In this document: positions 1 through 7,837 of the stretch, one piece after another
Numbering within the stretch: position 1 is the first letter of the stretch
Layout: the number at the start of each line of letters is the position of its first letter
Origin: DATARH01 sp035570495
GTDB taxonomy: Bacteria; Pseudomonadota; Alphaproteobacteria; ATCC43930; CGMCC-115725
Direction: 5' to 3'
NCBI GenBank assembly: GCA_035570495.1
Contig: DATMLO010000059.1
Location: 1 to 29,404, forward strand
Length of the DNA: 29,404 nt
Made by a program: the position numbers and the translations under genes
Notes under the pieces: model-generated
What the model was told of the DNA's origin: nothing
Seen by the model: the letters and a program-made list of their open reading frames with translations, nothing else
The model's database searches: none

Positions 1-944
1 GCGTGCGGATAGGGCGTGTCGAACCCGGTGACCCGCTCGATCGGCGCTTCGAGATGATAAAAGCATTCCTCCTGCACCAGCGCCGACAGCTCGGCGCCGT
101 AGCCGCAGGTGCGCGTCGCCTCATGCGCGATCACGCAGCGCCCAGTCTTCTTGACCGACGTCACGATGGTGTCGAGATCGAGCGGCAACAGCGTGCGCAG
201 ATCGATCACCTCGGCGTCGGCGCCGGCTTCCTCGGCTGCAGCGAGCGCGACATGCACCATCGTGCCATACGCGAGCACCGTCACCGCGCTGCCCGGCCGC
301 ACGATCGCCGCCTGACCGAGCGGCACGGTGTAATACCCTTCCGGCACCTCGGCCTGCTTGTGGTTCGACCACGGCCGCGCCGGGCGGTCGGGATAGCCGT
401 CGAACGGCCCGTTATAGAGCCGCTTCGGCTCAAAGAACACGACCGGATCGTCATCCTCAATGGCGCTGATGAGCAGCCCCTTGGCGTCGTAGGGGTTTGA
501 CGGCATCACCGTCTTCAATCCGCAGACATGGGTGAAGATCGCCTCGACGCTTTGGCTATGCGTCTGGCCGCCGAAAATCCCGCCACCGCAGGGCGCGCGC
601 ACCGTGATCGGCGCGATAAATTCACCAGCCGAGCGATAACGCAGCCGTGCCGCCTCGGAGACGAGTTGGTCAGTCGCCGGGTAGATGTAATCGGCGAACT
701 GGATCTCGACGATCGGGCGCAAGCCGTAGGCCCCCATGCCAACCGCCGCGGCCATGATGCCGCCCTCGGCGATCGGCGCATCGAAGACGCGGCGCTCGCC
801 GTGCTTTTTCTGCAGCCCCTCGGTGACCCGGAACACGCCGCCGTAAAACCCGACATCCTCGCCAAAGACCAGCACGCCCGGGTCGCGCCCGAGCATCACA
901 TCCATCGCCGAGTTCAGCGCCTGAACCATCGACATCGTCGGCAT
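1..944 (-). CDS. bkdA2: Branched-chain 2-oxoacid dehydrogenase E1 component, beta subunit (3' end beyond window)
   Basis: Beta half of the thiamine-diphosphate E1 decarboxylase of the branched-chain 2-oxoacid dehydrogenase complex, which oxidatively decarboxylates the oxoacids of Val, Leu and Ile in the cytosol. Translating the minus strand from the ATG at 944 gives an uninterrupted frame to the left edge (314 full codons). It shows the transketolase pyrimidine-domain pattern: an early VFGEDVG, then DAPIAEGGI and a GGQTHSQSVEA segment, followed by the start of the C-terminal transketolase domain with VIDLRTLLPLD and IAHEATRT. The start is supported by AGGAGGGG lying inside the end of the alpha gene. 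Only 2 bp separate the alpha stop (947) from this ATG, so translational coupling is likely. The E2 lipoyl transacylase would be expected next, outside the window. A pyruvate or acetoin dehydrogenase beta subunit is the main alternative, but the partner alpha chain favours the branched-chain type. Confidence 0.93.
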   Translation of the reverse strand, partial: MPTMSMVQALNSAMDVMLGRDPGVLVFGEDVGFYGGVFRVTEGLQKKHGERRVFDAPIAEGGIMAAAVGMGAYGLRPIVEIQFADYIYPATDQLVSEAARLRYRSAGEFIAPITVRAPCGGGIFGGQTHSQSVEAIFTHVCGLKTVMPSNPYDAKGLLISAIEDDDPVVFFEPKRLYNGPFDGYPDRPARPWSNHKQAEVPEGYYTVPLGQAAIVRPGSAVTVLAYGTMVHVALAAAEEAGADAEVIDLRTLLPLDLDTIVTSVKKTGRCVIAHEATRTCGYGAELSALVQEECFYHLEAPIERVTGFDTPYPH

Positions 945-946
945 GG

Positions 947-2236
947 TCAGCGCCCCTCCTTAAGCTCTTTGAGCTGGCGGCGCAGGTTCCAAGGCATCTC
1001 CTTGTAGACATCCTCGAACATCGTCTCGACGCCGAAATGCGCGCCTTCACCAAGCGTGCCGAATTTCTGCGCCTCACGGTCGGTATCGCGCACCAGCTGG
1101 GTCAGCTCGGCCTCCTGCGCCTTGTGCCGATCCTCGGACCATTCACCGAGTTTTATCAAATGATTTGCCAGCCGCTCGACGGGGTCGCCGAGCGGCCATT
1201 TCTGCGGGTCGTCCTTGGGGCGGTAACGGGTCGGGTCGTCGCTCGTCGAATGCGACCCGGCTCGGTACGTGAAATGCTCGATCAGCGTCGCGCCGTGATT
1301 GGCGCGCGCCCGATCCGCCGCCCATTTGGTCGCCGCGTAGACCGCGAGAAAATCATTGCCGTCGACGCGCAGGCAGGCGAGCCCAAAGCCGATCGCCCGC
1401 GCCGCGAACGTCGCCTCGTCGCCGCCCGCGATCTCCTGGTGCGAGGAAATCGCCCACTGGTTGTTGACGACGTTGAGCACGACCGGCGCGCGGTAGACCG
1501 CGGCAAAGGTCAATGCGTGATGAAAATCGGGTTCGGCCGTCGCACCCTCGCCGATCCACCCGGCGGCGACGCGGCTGTCGCCCGAATAGGCCGAGGCCAT
1601 GGCCCAGCCCACCGCCTGCGAGAATTGCGTGCCGAGATTGCCCGAGATCGAGAAGAAAGAATACGGCCGCGAGGAATACATCACCGGCAGCTGCCGGCCC
1701 TTCAGCGGGTCGAGCGAGTTGGAATAGATCTGGCACATCATGTCGAGCAACGGATAGCCGCGCGCGATCAAGAGACCCTGTTGGCGATAGCTGGTGAACA
1801 GCATGTCGTCGGGCCGCAACGCCATCGCCGCCGCCACCGCGACGGCCTCCTCGCCGGTCGAGGTCATGTAAAAGCTGGTCTTGCCGGTGCGTTGCGCACG
1901 ATACATCCGCCCGTCATAGGCGCGGGTCAGCATCATCGCGCGCAGGCCCAGGCGCAGCGTGTCGGGGTCGAGATGCGGATCCCACTCGCCCAGCGCCTTG
2001 CCGTCATCGTCGAGCACGCGGACGAGCCGCGTCGCCAGCGGGTGGGTCTTGACCGACGGCACATCGATCGCCGGCCGCTTGACCTGACCGGCGGCGCTCT
2101 CGTGCATATAGCTGAAATCGGCATGCCCGCCCGGCTGCGGCCGGTGCGGCGGAATATGCAGCCACAGCTTCTCAGGCTTCGAGGACTTGGCCTTGGACGG
2201 CTTAACGGAAGGTTTAGCGACGGGGACGTCGTTCAT
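947..2236 (-). CDS. bkdA1: Branched-chain 2-oxoacid dehydrogenase E1 component, alpha subunit
   Basis: Alpha subunit of the E1 decarboxylase, carrying the thiamine-diphosphate site. The 429-residue protein has the TPP-binding signature from GEGATAEPDFHH (about residues 229-240) to VVNN (256-259), an upstream TSYRQQG segment, and the serine-containing loop YRAGSHSTSDDPTRYR typical of branched-chain E1 alpha chains. The first 50 residues form a Lys/Ser/Pro-rich extension, as in Pseudomonas-type BkdA1, and the length is slightly above the roughly 410 expected. It is followed 2 bp later by the beta subunit, forming an operon. Upstream (2237-2411) lies a palindromic repeat, so the dehydrogenase genes on the same strand further upstream may be a separate transcription unit. 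Branched-chain specificity is inferred from the N-terminal extension and the loop; substrate use is not proven. Confidence 0.94.
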   Translation of the reverse strand: MNDVPVAKPSVKPSKAKSSKPEKLWLHIPPHRPQPGGHADFSYMHESAAGQVKRPAIDVPSVKTHPLATRLVRVLDDDGKALGEWDPHLDPDTLRLGLRAMMLTRAYDGRMYRAQRTGKTSFYMTSTGEEAVAVAAAMALRPDDMLFTSYRQQGLLIARGYPLLDMMCQIYSNSLDPLKGRQLPVMYSSRPYSFFSISGNLGTQFSQAVGWAMASAYSGDSRVAAGWIGEGATAEPDFHHALTFAAVYRAPVVLNVVNNQWAISSHQEIAGGDEATFAARAIGFGLACLRVDGNDFLAVYAATKWAADRARANHGATLIEHFTYRAGSHSTSDDPTRYRPKDDPQKWPLGDPVERLANHLIKLGEWSEDRHKAQEAELTQLVRDTDREAQKFGTLGEGAHFGVETMFEDVYKEMPWNLRRQLKELKEGR

Positions 2237-2313
2237 TTACCGGCACCGCGTTGAGGGGCCTCGATTCACGCGCGATCTTACACGCTCGAATGACAGAGAT
2301 GGTTCCGCAACTT

Positions 2314-2404
2314 CGTCATTGCGAGCCGCCGACTGGCGGCGCGGCAATCTCATTCCGCTTGTCTCTCGTCGGCACGAGATTGCTTCGCTTCGCTCGCAAT
2401 GACG
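2314..2404. repeat. Palindromic intergenic repeat, family A (CATTGCGAG type)
   Basis: The element is bounded by a perfect 13-base inverted repeat, CGTCATTGCGAGC at 2314 and its complement ending at 2404. Inside, GGCAATCTC and GAGATTGC form a second pair of arms. The same end sequence recurs at 20718-20809 and, as one half only, at 24809-24834. It fills the gap between the minus-strand SDR (stop 2412) and bkdA1. Repeats of this look are widespread between genes in Bradyrhizobium-like alphaproteobacteria. A folded RNA here could affect read-through into bkdA1. Confidence 0.8.
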
Positions 2405-2411
2405 ACGGAGT

Positions 2412-3155
2412 TCACATCCGCCCGCGTAGCCGGGCCATGCCGCCGAGCCAGCGGTCGTAATCGTCGCTCTTGCGGCGGGTGTAGGTCGCGACCTCGGGGT
2501 GCGGCAGGATCAGGAAGCGCTCGGCGTCGAGGCCTTCGACGACGATGTCGGCGACTGCCTCCGGGGTCAGCACGCCATCCATGTCGGGGACGCCGCGGGG
2601 AACGGCAAGCAGCAGCGCGGTATCGACCCCTTGCGGGCACAGCACCGAGACCTTGACGCCGCGGTCGCGGCCGGCGATCGCCAAATTCTCGGCAAAGCCG
2701 ATCGCGGCGTGCTTGGTGGTGGCGTAGACGCCGCTGCCGAGCTGCGACAGCAGACCCGCCGCCGACACGGTATGCAGGAAATAGCCGCCGCCGCGCGCCG
2801 CCATAAGCGGCAGCAGATGACGCGTGGCATAGACATGCGCCATGACATTGACCGCCCAGCTCCGCGCCCAACCCTCGTCGGGCGCGGAGGCCGGGTTGTC
2901 CCAATCGGCGTCCATGACCAGGATCCCGGCATTCGAGCAGAACAGGTCGATCGGCCCGATATTCTTTTCGGTGTCGTCGATGAGCCGAACGATGTCGGCC
3001 TCACGGCTGACATCGCACGGGACGATGCCGGCGCCGGACTTGATGTCGGCGGCGATGACGGCCTTGGCGCCCTCCTGCGCGAAGCGCGCGGCAAGCGCCG
3101 CGCCAATCCCCTGCGCCGCGCCGGTGACGACGACGATCTTTCCGGCGAGCTTCAC
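2412..3155 (-). CDS. Short-chain dehydrogenase/reductase (SDR), classical type
   Basis: NAD(P)-dependent oxidoreductase of 247 residues. It has the Rossmann motif VTGAAQGIG (10-18), a CSNAG motif (73-77) and catalytic N103, S131, Y144 and K148 (YATTK), all intact. The start is taken as the GTG at 3155, whose GTGA overlaps the TGA stop of the 3-hydroxyacyl-CoA dehydrogenase gene upstream; a longer frame upstream is just the shadow of that gene. The 4-bp overlap implies translational coupling and a shared pathway, probably oxidation or reduction of a hydroxyl/keto group in acyl-CoA or branched-chain catabolism. The substrate cannot be read from sequence. The C-terminus is rich in charged residues and has no membrane segment. 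Confidence 0.88.
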   Translation of the reverse strand: MKLAGKIVVVTGAAQGIGAALAARFAQEGAKAVIAADIKSGAGIVPCDVSREADIVRLIDDTEKNIGPIDLFCSNAGILVMDADWDNPASAPDEGWARSWAVNVMAHVYATRHLLPLMAARGGGYFLHTVSAAGLLSQLGSGVYATTKHAAIGFAENLAIAGRDRGVKVSVLCPQGVDTALLLAVPRGVPDMDGVLTPEAVADIVVEGLDAERFLILPHPEVATYTRRKSDDYDRWLGGMARLRGRM

Positions 3156-4000
3156 TTCCGCCAGCCGCGCGCGTTGCGGCCGCCGACAAACCCGGCCTTG
3201 ACCCGCTGTTGCAGCAGGGCCGGCGGGCGAAAGCGCTCGCCATAGGCGTCGTGAAGGATTTCCGACACCTGCAGGCAGAGCTTCGAGGTGGTGACGTCCA
3301 TCAGCTCGAACGGGCCCATCGGATGGCCGAGGCCGAGCTTGCAGGCCGTGTCGATGTCTTCCGGGGTCGCGACGCCTTCCTCGACCAGCCGCACCGCCTC
3401 GTTCAAAAAGATGAGGAACATGCGGTTGACCGCGAACCCGGCGACATCCTTGATCTTGACCGCGACCTTGTCGTTCTGGCGCATCAGACGCATCGCGGTG
3501 TCGAGCGTCGCGTCCGAGGTGTCGAATTGCGGGATCACCTCGACCAGTTTCATGCGCGAGGCGGGCGAGAAATAATGCGTGCCGACAAAATTCGGCCGCC
3601 GCGCCTCGCTGACATAGGAAGCGAGGGTCGAGATAGGGATCGTCGAGGTGTTGCTGGCGAATATCGTGCCGGGCGGGCAAAGCGCGTCGAGCTTCTTATA
3701 GGTCTCGGCCTTGACCCCTTCGTCCTCGAACACCGCCTCAGTAACGAAATCGCACCCGGCGAACGGGTCGAGCGGCACGCTTGTCGTGATGCGCGACAGC
3801 GCGAGCGGCTTTTCCTCGTCCTTGTACCAGCCACGCTGGATACCGCGATCGAGCGTGCGGCCGAGCCGCTCCAGCGCCGCCGCAAGCTGCGCCTCGCCGG
3901 TGTCCGACAGCAGCACCTCATGCCCGGCGAGCGCGAAGACCAGCGCGATCTCCGCCCCCATCAGCCCGGCGCCGACAACGCCCACTTTTTCGAGTGCCAT
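3152..4000 (-). CDS. 3-hydroxyacyl-CoA (3-hydroxybutyryl-CoA) dehydrogenase
   Basis: NAD-dependent oxidation of 3-hydroxyacyl-CoA to 3-oxoacyl-CoA in fatty-acid or butanoate metabolism. The 282-residue length matches the stand-alone (non-fused) HBDH family. Visible features are the N-terminal Rossmann GAGLMG (10-15), S119 in SNTST, the catalytic H142 in GTHYFSP with E154 twelve residues on, N192 in VNRMF, and the C-terminal helical dimerisation domain with GHPMGPFELMD. The ATG at 4000 is chosen because GGAGGACGAA precedes it at ideal spacing; an in-frame ATG twelve bases upstream (4012) would place that ribosome site inside the gene. It overlaps the following SDR by 4 bp. A family-B repeat separates it from the phosphotransferase upstream. 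Confidence 0.93.
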   Translation of the reverse strand: MALEKVGVVGAGLMGAEIALVFALAGHEVLLSDTGEAQLAAALERLGRTLDRGIQRGWYKDEEKPLALSRITTSVPLDPFAGCDFVTEAVFEDEGVKAETYKKLDALCPPGTIFASNTSTIPISTLASYVSEARRPNFVGTHYFSPASRMKLVEVIPQFDTSDATLDTAMRLMRQNDKVAVKIKDVAGFAVNRMFLIFLNEAVRLVEEGVATPEDIDTACKLGLGHPMGPFELMDVTTSKLCLQVSEILHDAYGERFRPPALLQQRVKAGFVGGRNARGWRK

Positions 4001-4017
4001 TTCGTCCTCCACCCCGT

Positions 4018-4184
4018 GTCATTCCGGGGCGACGCCCAAATCCGAAGGGGGCGGCGAACCAGGAACCCATGAACACGGACTTTGCCGAGTTCGCGCGAAC
4101 CTATCAAAGCCTGTGTTCATGGATCCCGGATCGCAAGGCTCGCTAACCAGGCAAAGCGTGGGCTCCCCTAGCGTCCGGGATGAC
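4018..4184. repeat. Palindromic intergenic repeat, family B (TCATTCCGG / CCCATGAACACGGAC type)
   Basis: Outer arms read TCATTCCGGGG at the left and CGTCCGGGATGA at the right. An inner pair pairs CCATGAACACGG with the nearly complementary TGTGTTCATGG near 4121. A second copy with the same CCCATGAACACGGACTTT core and TCATTCC ... GGAATGAC ends is at 24682-24787. It occupies the whole gap between the phosphotransferase stop (4193) and the 3-hydroxyacyl-CoA dehydrogenase start. No reading frame in it looks genuine. Confidence 0.75.
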
Positions 4185-4192
4185 GAAAAAGG

Positions 4193-5215
4193 TCAGCCCA
4201 GCGACTTCGCCAGCGCCCAGGCCTCTTCGCCAAAGGGGCGCGCGAGGCCGCCGATCTTGACCGCCTCGGCGCCGGCGGCGGTGCCGTCGATCGCGCGCTT
4301 GGCGATACCCTGGCAGATCGCCGCGAAGCGAAAGAGGCCGTAGGCCATGTAGAATTCCCAGTCGGCGATGGCCGCGCGGCCGGTGCGGTCGCAATAGGCG
4401 GCGACATATTCGGCTTCGTCGGGAATGCCGAGCGCCGCGACATCGACTCCGCCAAGGCCGTTATAGAGCCCGGGATCGATCCGCCAGCTCATCGTGTGAT
4501 AGGCGAAGTCGGCGAGCGGGTCGCCGATTGTCGACAGCTCCCAGTCGAGCACGCCGATGACGCGTGGCTCCGTCTTGTGAAAGACGAGATTGTCCATGCG
4601 GTAATCGCCATGGACGATGCCCGCCGCGCCCTCCGGCGGCAGATGCGCCGGGAGCCAATCGATCAGTGCATCCATCGCCGGCTGCTTGTCGGTCTCGGAC
4701 GCGCGGTATTGCCGGCTCCAGCGCGCGATCTGGCGCCCCATGTAATTGCCGGGCCGGCCGAAATCCCCGAGGCCGAGCGCCGCGTAATCGACCGAGTGCA
4801 GATCGGCGATGACCCGGTTCATCGACAGGAACATCTCATGCCGTTCGTCAGGCGCGATGCTAGGGAGCCGCTGGTCCCAGAGGATGCGGCCGTCGAGATG
4901 CTCCATGACGTAAAACGCACTGCCGGTGACGTTGTCGTCCTCACACAGCGCGTAGACCTGGGGCACCGGCACCGCGGTTTGGCCAAGCGCGCGCATGACC
5001 CGGAACTCGCGATCGACCGCGTGTGCGCTCGGCAGCAGAGGGCCCGGCGGCTTGCGGCGCAGCACATAATCGCCGGATGCGGCGGAGAGGCGATAGGTCG
5101 GGTTCGACTGGCCGCCCGCGAAGCGTTCGGCGGCGAGCGGGCCGCGAAACCCGGCGACATGCTCGGCCATAAAGCGCTCGACGCGGTCGAGCGCGAGTTC
5201 GTCGGCACCTTTCAT
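4193..5215 (-). CDS. Phosphotransferase family protein (APH fold, ACAD10/11-like)
   Basis: Aminoglycoside-phosphotransferase-fold kinase of 340 residues. The N-lobe has FAGGQSNPTYRL (a glycine-rich loop, 32-43) and VLRRKPPG (51-58, probable ATP lysine K55). The C-lobe has the catalytic loop VHGDYRMDN (201-209) and the metal-binding LDWE (D225), followed by GDPLADFAYH. This subfamily resembles the kinase domain of ACAD10/11, which phosphorylates 4-hydroxyacyl-CoAs during their breakdown, and it often sits with acyl-CoA dehydrogenases. The dehydrogenases downstream on the same strand fit that role, although antibiotic resistance is not suggested. The start at 5215 has a weak ribosome site; ATGs further upstream would run into the divergent gene beginning near 5265. 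Confidence 0.85.
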   Translation of the reverse strand: MKGADELALDRVERFMAEHVAGFRGPLAAERFAGGQSNPTYRLSAASGDYVLRRKPPGPLLPSAHAVDREFRVMRALGQTAVPVPQVYALCEDDNVTGSAFYVMEHLDGRILWDQRLPSIAPDERHEMFLSMNRVIADLHSVDYAALGLGDFGRPGNYMGRQIARWSRQYRASETDKQPAMDALIDWLPAHLPPEGAAGIVHGDYRMDNLVFHKTEPRVIGVLDWELSTIGDPLADFAYHTMSWRIDPGLYNGLGGVDVAALGIPDEAEYVAAYCDRTGRAAIADWEFYMAYGLFRFAAICQGIAKRAIDGTAAGAEAVKIGGLARPFGEEAWALAKSLG

Positions 5216-5264
5216 GCTGCTATGATAGGCCGCGAACCCTCCGGTGGCGAGGCGAGGACGAGAG

Positions 5265-5897
5265 GTGATTGGGCGCTCCGCCATCATGGCGCTTTCTCTC
5301 ACCGCGGCAGTGCTCGGCCTCGCCGCGGTCGAGCCGTCACCGCTGTCGCCCGCGCCCGAAGACGCCGTGCCGGCCGACCCGCCGCGCGGCAACCTGTTGA
5401 TCGCGTCGGCGCAAATCCAGGACCCGCGCTTCTACCACGCGGTCGTGCTGATCCTGCAGCACACCAAGGATGGCGCCTTCGGCATCATCATCAACCACCC
5501 GGTCGGGACCGAGAAGATCGCGACGCTGCTCGCCGCCGCGGGCGACGACGACAAGAACGCCGATGGCATGATCCAGATCTTTTCCGGCGGCCCGGTGCAG
5601 ACGGAGCTTGGCTTTGTCGTGCACAGCGCCGAGTACCACACGGCCGACACGATGCCGGTCGACGGCAAGGTGGCGATGACCGCCAACAAACAGGCGCTCG
5701 AGGATATCGGGCACGGCAAGGGGCCGAAGAAATACTTCTTCGCCTTTGGCTATGCCGGCTGGGGCGCGGGCCAGCTTGAAGGTGAGATCGCACGCCGCGA
5801 CTGGTTCACCGTGCCCGAAGACAGCGCGCTGGTGTTCGACGAAGACCGCGACACGGTGTGGGACAAGGCGCTCGCCAAGCACGGCACGGATTTGTAA
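5265..5897 (+). CDS. YqgE/AlgH family (UPF0301) protein with N-terminal signal-like segment
   Basis: A 210-residue member of the YqgE/AlgH family, whose function is unclear. The core begins at PRGNLLIASAQIQDPRF and continues with the diagnostic FSGGPVQ, HSAEYH and FGYAGWGAGQLEGEI segments. Ahead of the core lie about 40 extra residues: a hydrophobic stretch (MALSLTAAVLGLAAV) followed by a Pro/Ala-rich linker, resembling a signal peptide or anchor. The family is normally cytosolic, so this is unusual. Three starts are possible: GTG 5244, GTG 5265 and ATG 5286. GTG 5265 is preferred because GAGGA lies 6 bases upstream. A paralogue lacking the extension is at 6657-7217. It is divergent from the phosphotransferase gene and converges on the peroxiredoxin. 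Confidence 0.85.
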   Translation: MIGRSAIMALSLTAAVLGLAAVEPSPLSPAPEDAVPADPPRGNLLIASAQIQDPRFYHAVVLILQHTKDGAFGIIINHPVGTEKIATLLAAAGDDDKNADGMIQIFSGGPVQTELGFVVHSAEYHTADTMPVDGKVAMTANKQALEDIGHGKGPKKYFFAFGYAGWGAGQLEGEIARRDWFTVPEDSALVFDEDRDTVWDKALAKHGTDL

Positions 5898-5899
5898 GC

Positions 5900-5966
5900 C
5901 CCTTCACCTATCCCTCTCCCCGTGCACGGGGAGAGGGTGCCTCGCGAAGCGAAGTGGGTGAGGGCA
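5900..5966. repeat. Palindromic repeat, family C (CCCTCTCCC type); probable bidirectional terminator
   Basis: A perfect 26-base palindrome runs from 5912 to 5937 (arms CCCTCTCCCCGTG and its complement). It is flanked by CCTTCACC on the left and GGGTGAGGG on the right, which can extend the fold. It lies exactly between two convergent genes (stops at 5897 and 5973), so a role in ending transcription from both sides is plausible, although no clear T-run follows. Two related units are at 12411-12543. Confidence 0.75.
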
Positions 5967-5972
5967 GAAGGA

Positions 5973-6455
5973 CTAAAGGTCCCTCAGCATCGTCTCGGCG
6001 TCGGAGACCTCGAACTTGCCCGGCGCCTCGACGTGCAGCGCCTTGACGACGCCGTTATCGACCAGCATCGAATAGCGCTGCGAACGCTTGCCGAGCCCGT
6101 TGCGGGTCGCGTCGAGCTCGAGCCCGACCGCGCGGGTGAAGTCGCCGCTGCCGTCGGCGAGCATCTCCACCTTGCCGTCGGCCTTCTGGTCCTTGCCCCA
6201 GGCGCCCATCACAAACGCGTCATTGACCGAAACGCAGACGATCGTGTCGACGCCCTTGGCCTTGAGCGCCGCCGCCTTTTCGACATAACCCGGCAGATGG
6301 CGCTGCGAGCAGGTCGGGGTGAACGCGCCCGGCACCGCGAAAAACGCGACCTTCTTGCCGCTGAACAACTCGTCGCTGGTAACTTCCTTGGGGCCTTCGG
6401 GGCTGAGAACCCGGAGATTTACGGCAGGAACCTTGTCGCCAACCTGGATCGCCAT
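5973..6455 (-). CDS. Peroxiredoxin, Prx5 type
   Basis: Thiol peroxidase of 160 residues that reduces hydrogen peroxide and organic hydroperoxides. The active-site motif VPGAFTPTCS (41-50) places the peroxidatic cysteine at C49, with the Pro/Thr pattern characteristic of the Prx5 subfamily. A further cysteine is at C74. The length equals that of bacterial Prx5 proteins without a fused glutaredoxin domain. The ATG at 6455 is preceded by GAAGGAGC at good spacing; a longer frame upstream has no support. It lies between two YqgE/AlgH genes, divergent from one and convergent with the other. A YqgE-peroxiredoxin neighbourhood is, as I recall, common in Rhizobiales. The resolving partner (glutathione or thioredoxin) cannot be deduced. 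Confidence 0.94.
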   Translation of the reverse strand: MAIQVGDKVPAVNLRVLSPEGPKEVTSDELFSGKKVAFFAVPGAFTPTCSQRHLPGYVEKAAALKAKGVDTIVCVSVNDAFVMGAWGKDQKADGKVEMLADGSGDFTRAVGLELDATRNGLGKRSQRYSMLVDNGVVKALHVEAPGKFEVSDAETMLRDL

Positions 6456-6656
6456 CGATCGCTCCTTCAATGAGAGCCTGGGGGATGATCTGCCCGGCGA
6501 CTGGGGCGCCGGATCGTGATCGTGCGGAGAGCGATAGCATAGCGCGAGCCGCCGCGTAAACCGCACCCCGCCCGGTGTCGCCTCCCGCTGCGAGCGCCGT
6601 CTTTGCAATCGCCGCGGGGGAGCTATATGTGAAGACGAAGGATCGGGAGGCATGCC

Positions 6657-7217
6657 GTGAGCTCATTGACCGGTCAGCTCCTCGTCGCGATGCCACAGAT
6701 GCAGGATCCGCGCTTCGCGCGCTCGGTCGTCTGTCTGTGCGCGCATAGCGAGGAGGCCGGCGCCATGGGACTTGTCGTCAACAAGACGATCGATGCCCTG
6801 ACGCTCGAGGAGCTTTACGCGCATCTCAAGATCGAGCCGGTGACGCGGGCGAACCGGCCGCAGCCGGTGCATTTTGGCGGCCCGGTCGACCCCGGCCGGG
6901 GCTTTGTGCTCCACAGCGCCGATTATCGTGAGGAAGGGACGCTCGAAGTCGGCGACGAATTCGCGATGACCGCGACGCTCGACATCCTGCGCGCGATGGG
7001 CAAGGGCGAGGGGCCGCGCCGGTGTCTTCTGGCGCTCGGTTACGCCGGCTGGGCGCCGGGGCAGCTCGACGCCGAGATCCAGGCGAATGGCTGGCTGTCG
7101 GTCGCCGCCGATGCCGATCTGGTGTTTAGCGAGGAAGACGCCGCGAAGTGGACGCGCGCACTCGCCAAAATCGGGGTCAGCCCGGAAATGCTGTCGGGCG
7201 ACGCCGGGCACGCCTGA
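6657..7217 (+). CDS. YqgE/AlgH family (UPF0301) protein
   Basis: Standard-length family member (186 residues, no signal peptide), presumably cytosolic. Diagnostic segments are LLVAMPQMQDPRF at the N-terminus, MGLVVNK, FGGPVDPGRGFVLHSADY and LGYAGWAPGQLDAEI. The start is GTG at 6657, preceded by GGGAGG. An ATG at 6652 is followed directly by a stop and cannot be used. The family has been linked to alginate or transcription regulation (AlgH), but no biochemical activity is established. A 201-bp divergent region separates it from the peroxiredoxin, and the paralogue at 5265-5897 is on the other side of that gene. It converges on the acetyltransferase, with 6 bp between the two stop codons. Confidence 0.92.
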   Translation: MSSLTGQLLVAMPQMQDPRFARSVVCLCAHSEEAGAMGLVVNKTIDALTLEELYAHLKIEPVTRANRPQPVHFGGPVDPGRGFVLHSADYREEGTLEVGDEFAMTATLDILRAMGKGEGPRRCLLALGYAGWAPGQLDAEIQANGWLSVAADADLVFSEEDAAKWTRALAKIGVSPEMLSGDAGHA

Positions 7218-7223
7218 CGGCGG

Positions 7224-7823
7224 CTACCCCCGCCGATCTTCGCGAAGGATCGCGAACAGCAGATGGTCCTGCCACTTGCCGTCGATCAGGAGATAGCGGC
7301 GGGCATAGCCCTCTTCGGTAAAGCCGGTGCGTAAGAGGAGCGCGCGACTCGGCACGTTGGTCGGCAGGCACGCCGCCTCGACCCGGTGCAGCCGCAGCCG
7401 GTCGAACGAGAAATCGAGCACCAGCGGCAACGCCGCCGTCATATGACCACGGCGCGCGTAGGGCTCGCCGACCCAGTAGCCGAGGCTGGCGGTCTCGGCG
7501 ACGCCGCGCCGCACATTCGACAATCCGACCCCGCCGACCAGTGTCCCGTCCGATCGGAAGATAAAGAAGTTGTAGCCCTGGTCGCTGCGCCAATCCTCGG
7601 AATAGCGGGCGATACGGGCGCGGAAGCTGGCGCGGGTCAGCGCGTCGGCCGGCCAGGTCGGCTCCCACGGCGTCAGGAAGCCGCGCGAGCGGGCGCGCAG
7701 ATCGGCCCAGGCATCGTAATCGCCGCGCTCCGCCGGCCGGATGAACACCTTGTCGCCGATCAGCCGCAGCGGGTCGGCGCGGGTCGCGAACAGGCGGGGA
7801 AAGGCTTTGCGTTGCGGCGCCAT
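7224..7823 (-). CDS. GNAT N-acetyltransferase, RimJ/RimL-like
   Basis: Acetyl-CoA-dependent N-acetyltransferase of 199 residues, resembling the enzymes that acetylate the N-terminus of ribosomal protein S5 (RimJ). Features are an N-terminal VFIRPAERGDYDAW, the FFIFRSDGTLVGGVGLSNV strand pair, LGYWVGEPYARRGHMTAAL (the acetyl-CoA pyrophosphate loop, consensus Q/R-x-x-G-x-G/A) and the C-terminal LHRVEAACLPTNVPSRALL typical of RimJ. It follows the M16 peptidase on the same strand after 14 bp, and threonine synthase precedes that gene. This thrC-M16-GNAT order is, as I recall, shared by many alphaproteobacteria. The true substrate is unknown; RimJ is the nearest named relative, so no symbol is assigned. 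Confidence 0.9.
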   Translation of the reverse strand: MAPQRKAFPRLFATRADPLRLIGDKVFIRPAERGDYDAWADLRARSRGFLTPWEPTWPADALTRASFRARIARYSEDWRSDQGYNFFIFRSDGTLVGGVGLSNVRRGVAETASLGYWVGEPYARRGHMTAALPLVLDFSFDRLRLHRVEAACLPTNVPSRALLLRTGFTEEGYARRYLLIDGKWQDHLLFAILREDRRG

Positions 7824-7837
7824 GCCTGGCTCCGAGC

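Noticed and set aside
1037..2254. 405-residue plus-strand open frame opposite bkdA1
   Set aside because: It is an Arg/His-rich antisense shadow of a well-recognised gene; high G+C makes such frames long.
2412..3680. A longer 422-residue version of the first SDR
   Set aside because: The added N-terminus is another reading of the 3-hydroxyacyl-CoA dehydrogenase gene; the SDR fold begins at MKLAGKIVVVTG.
4496..5779. 427-residue plus-strand open frame across the phosphotransferase and YqgE genes
   Set aside because: It overlaps two genes with clear family motifs and has the arginine-rich composition of a shadow frame.
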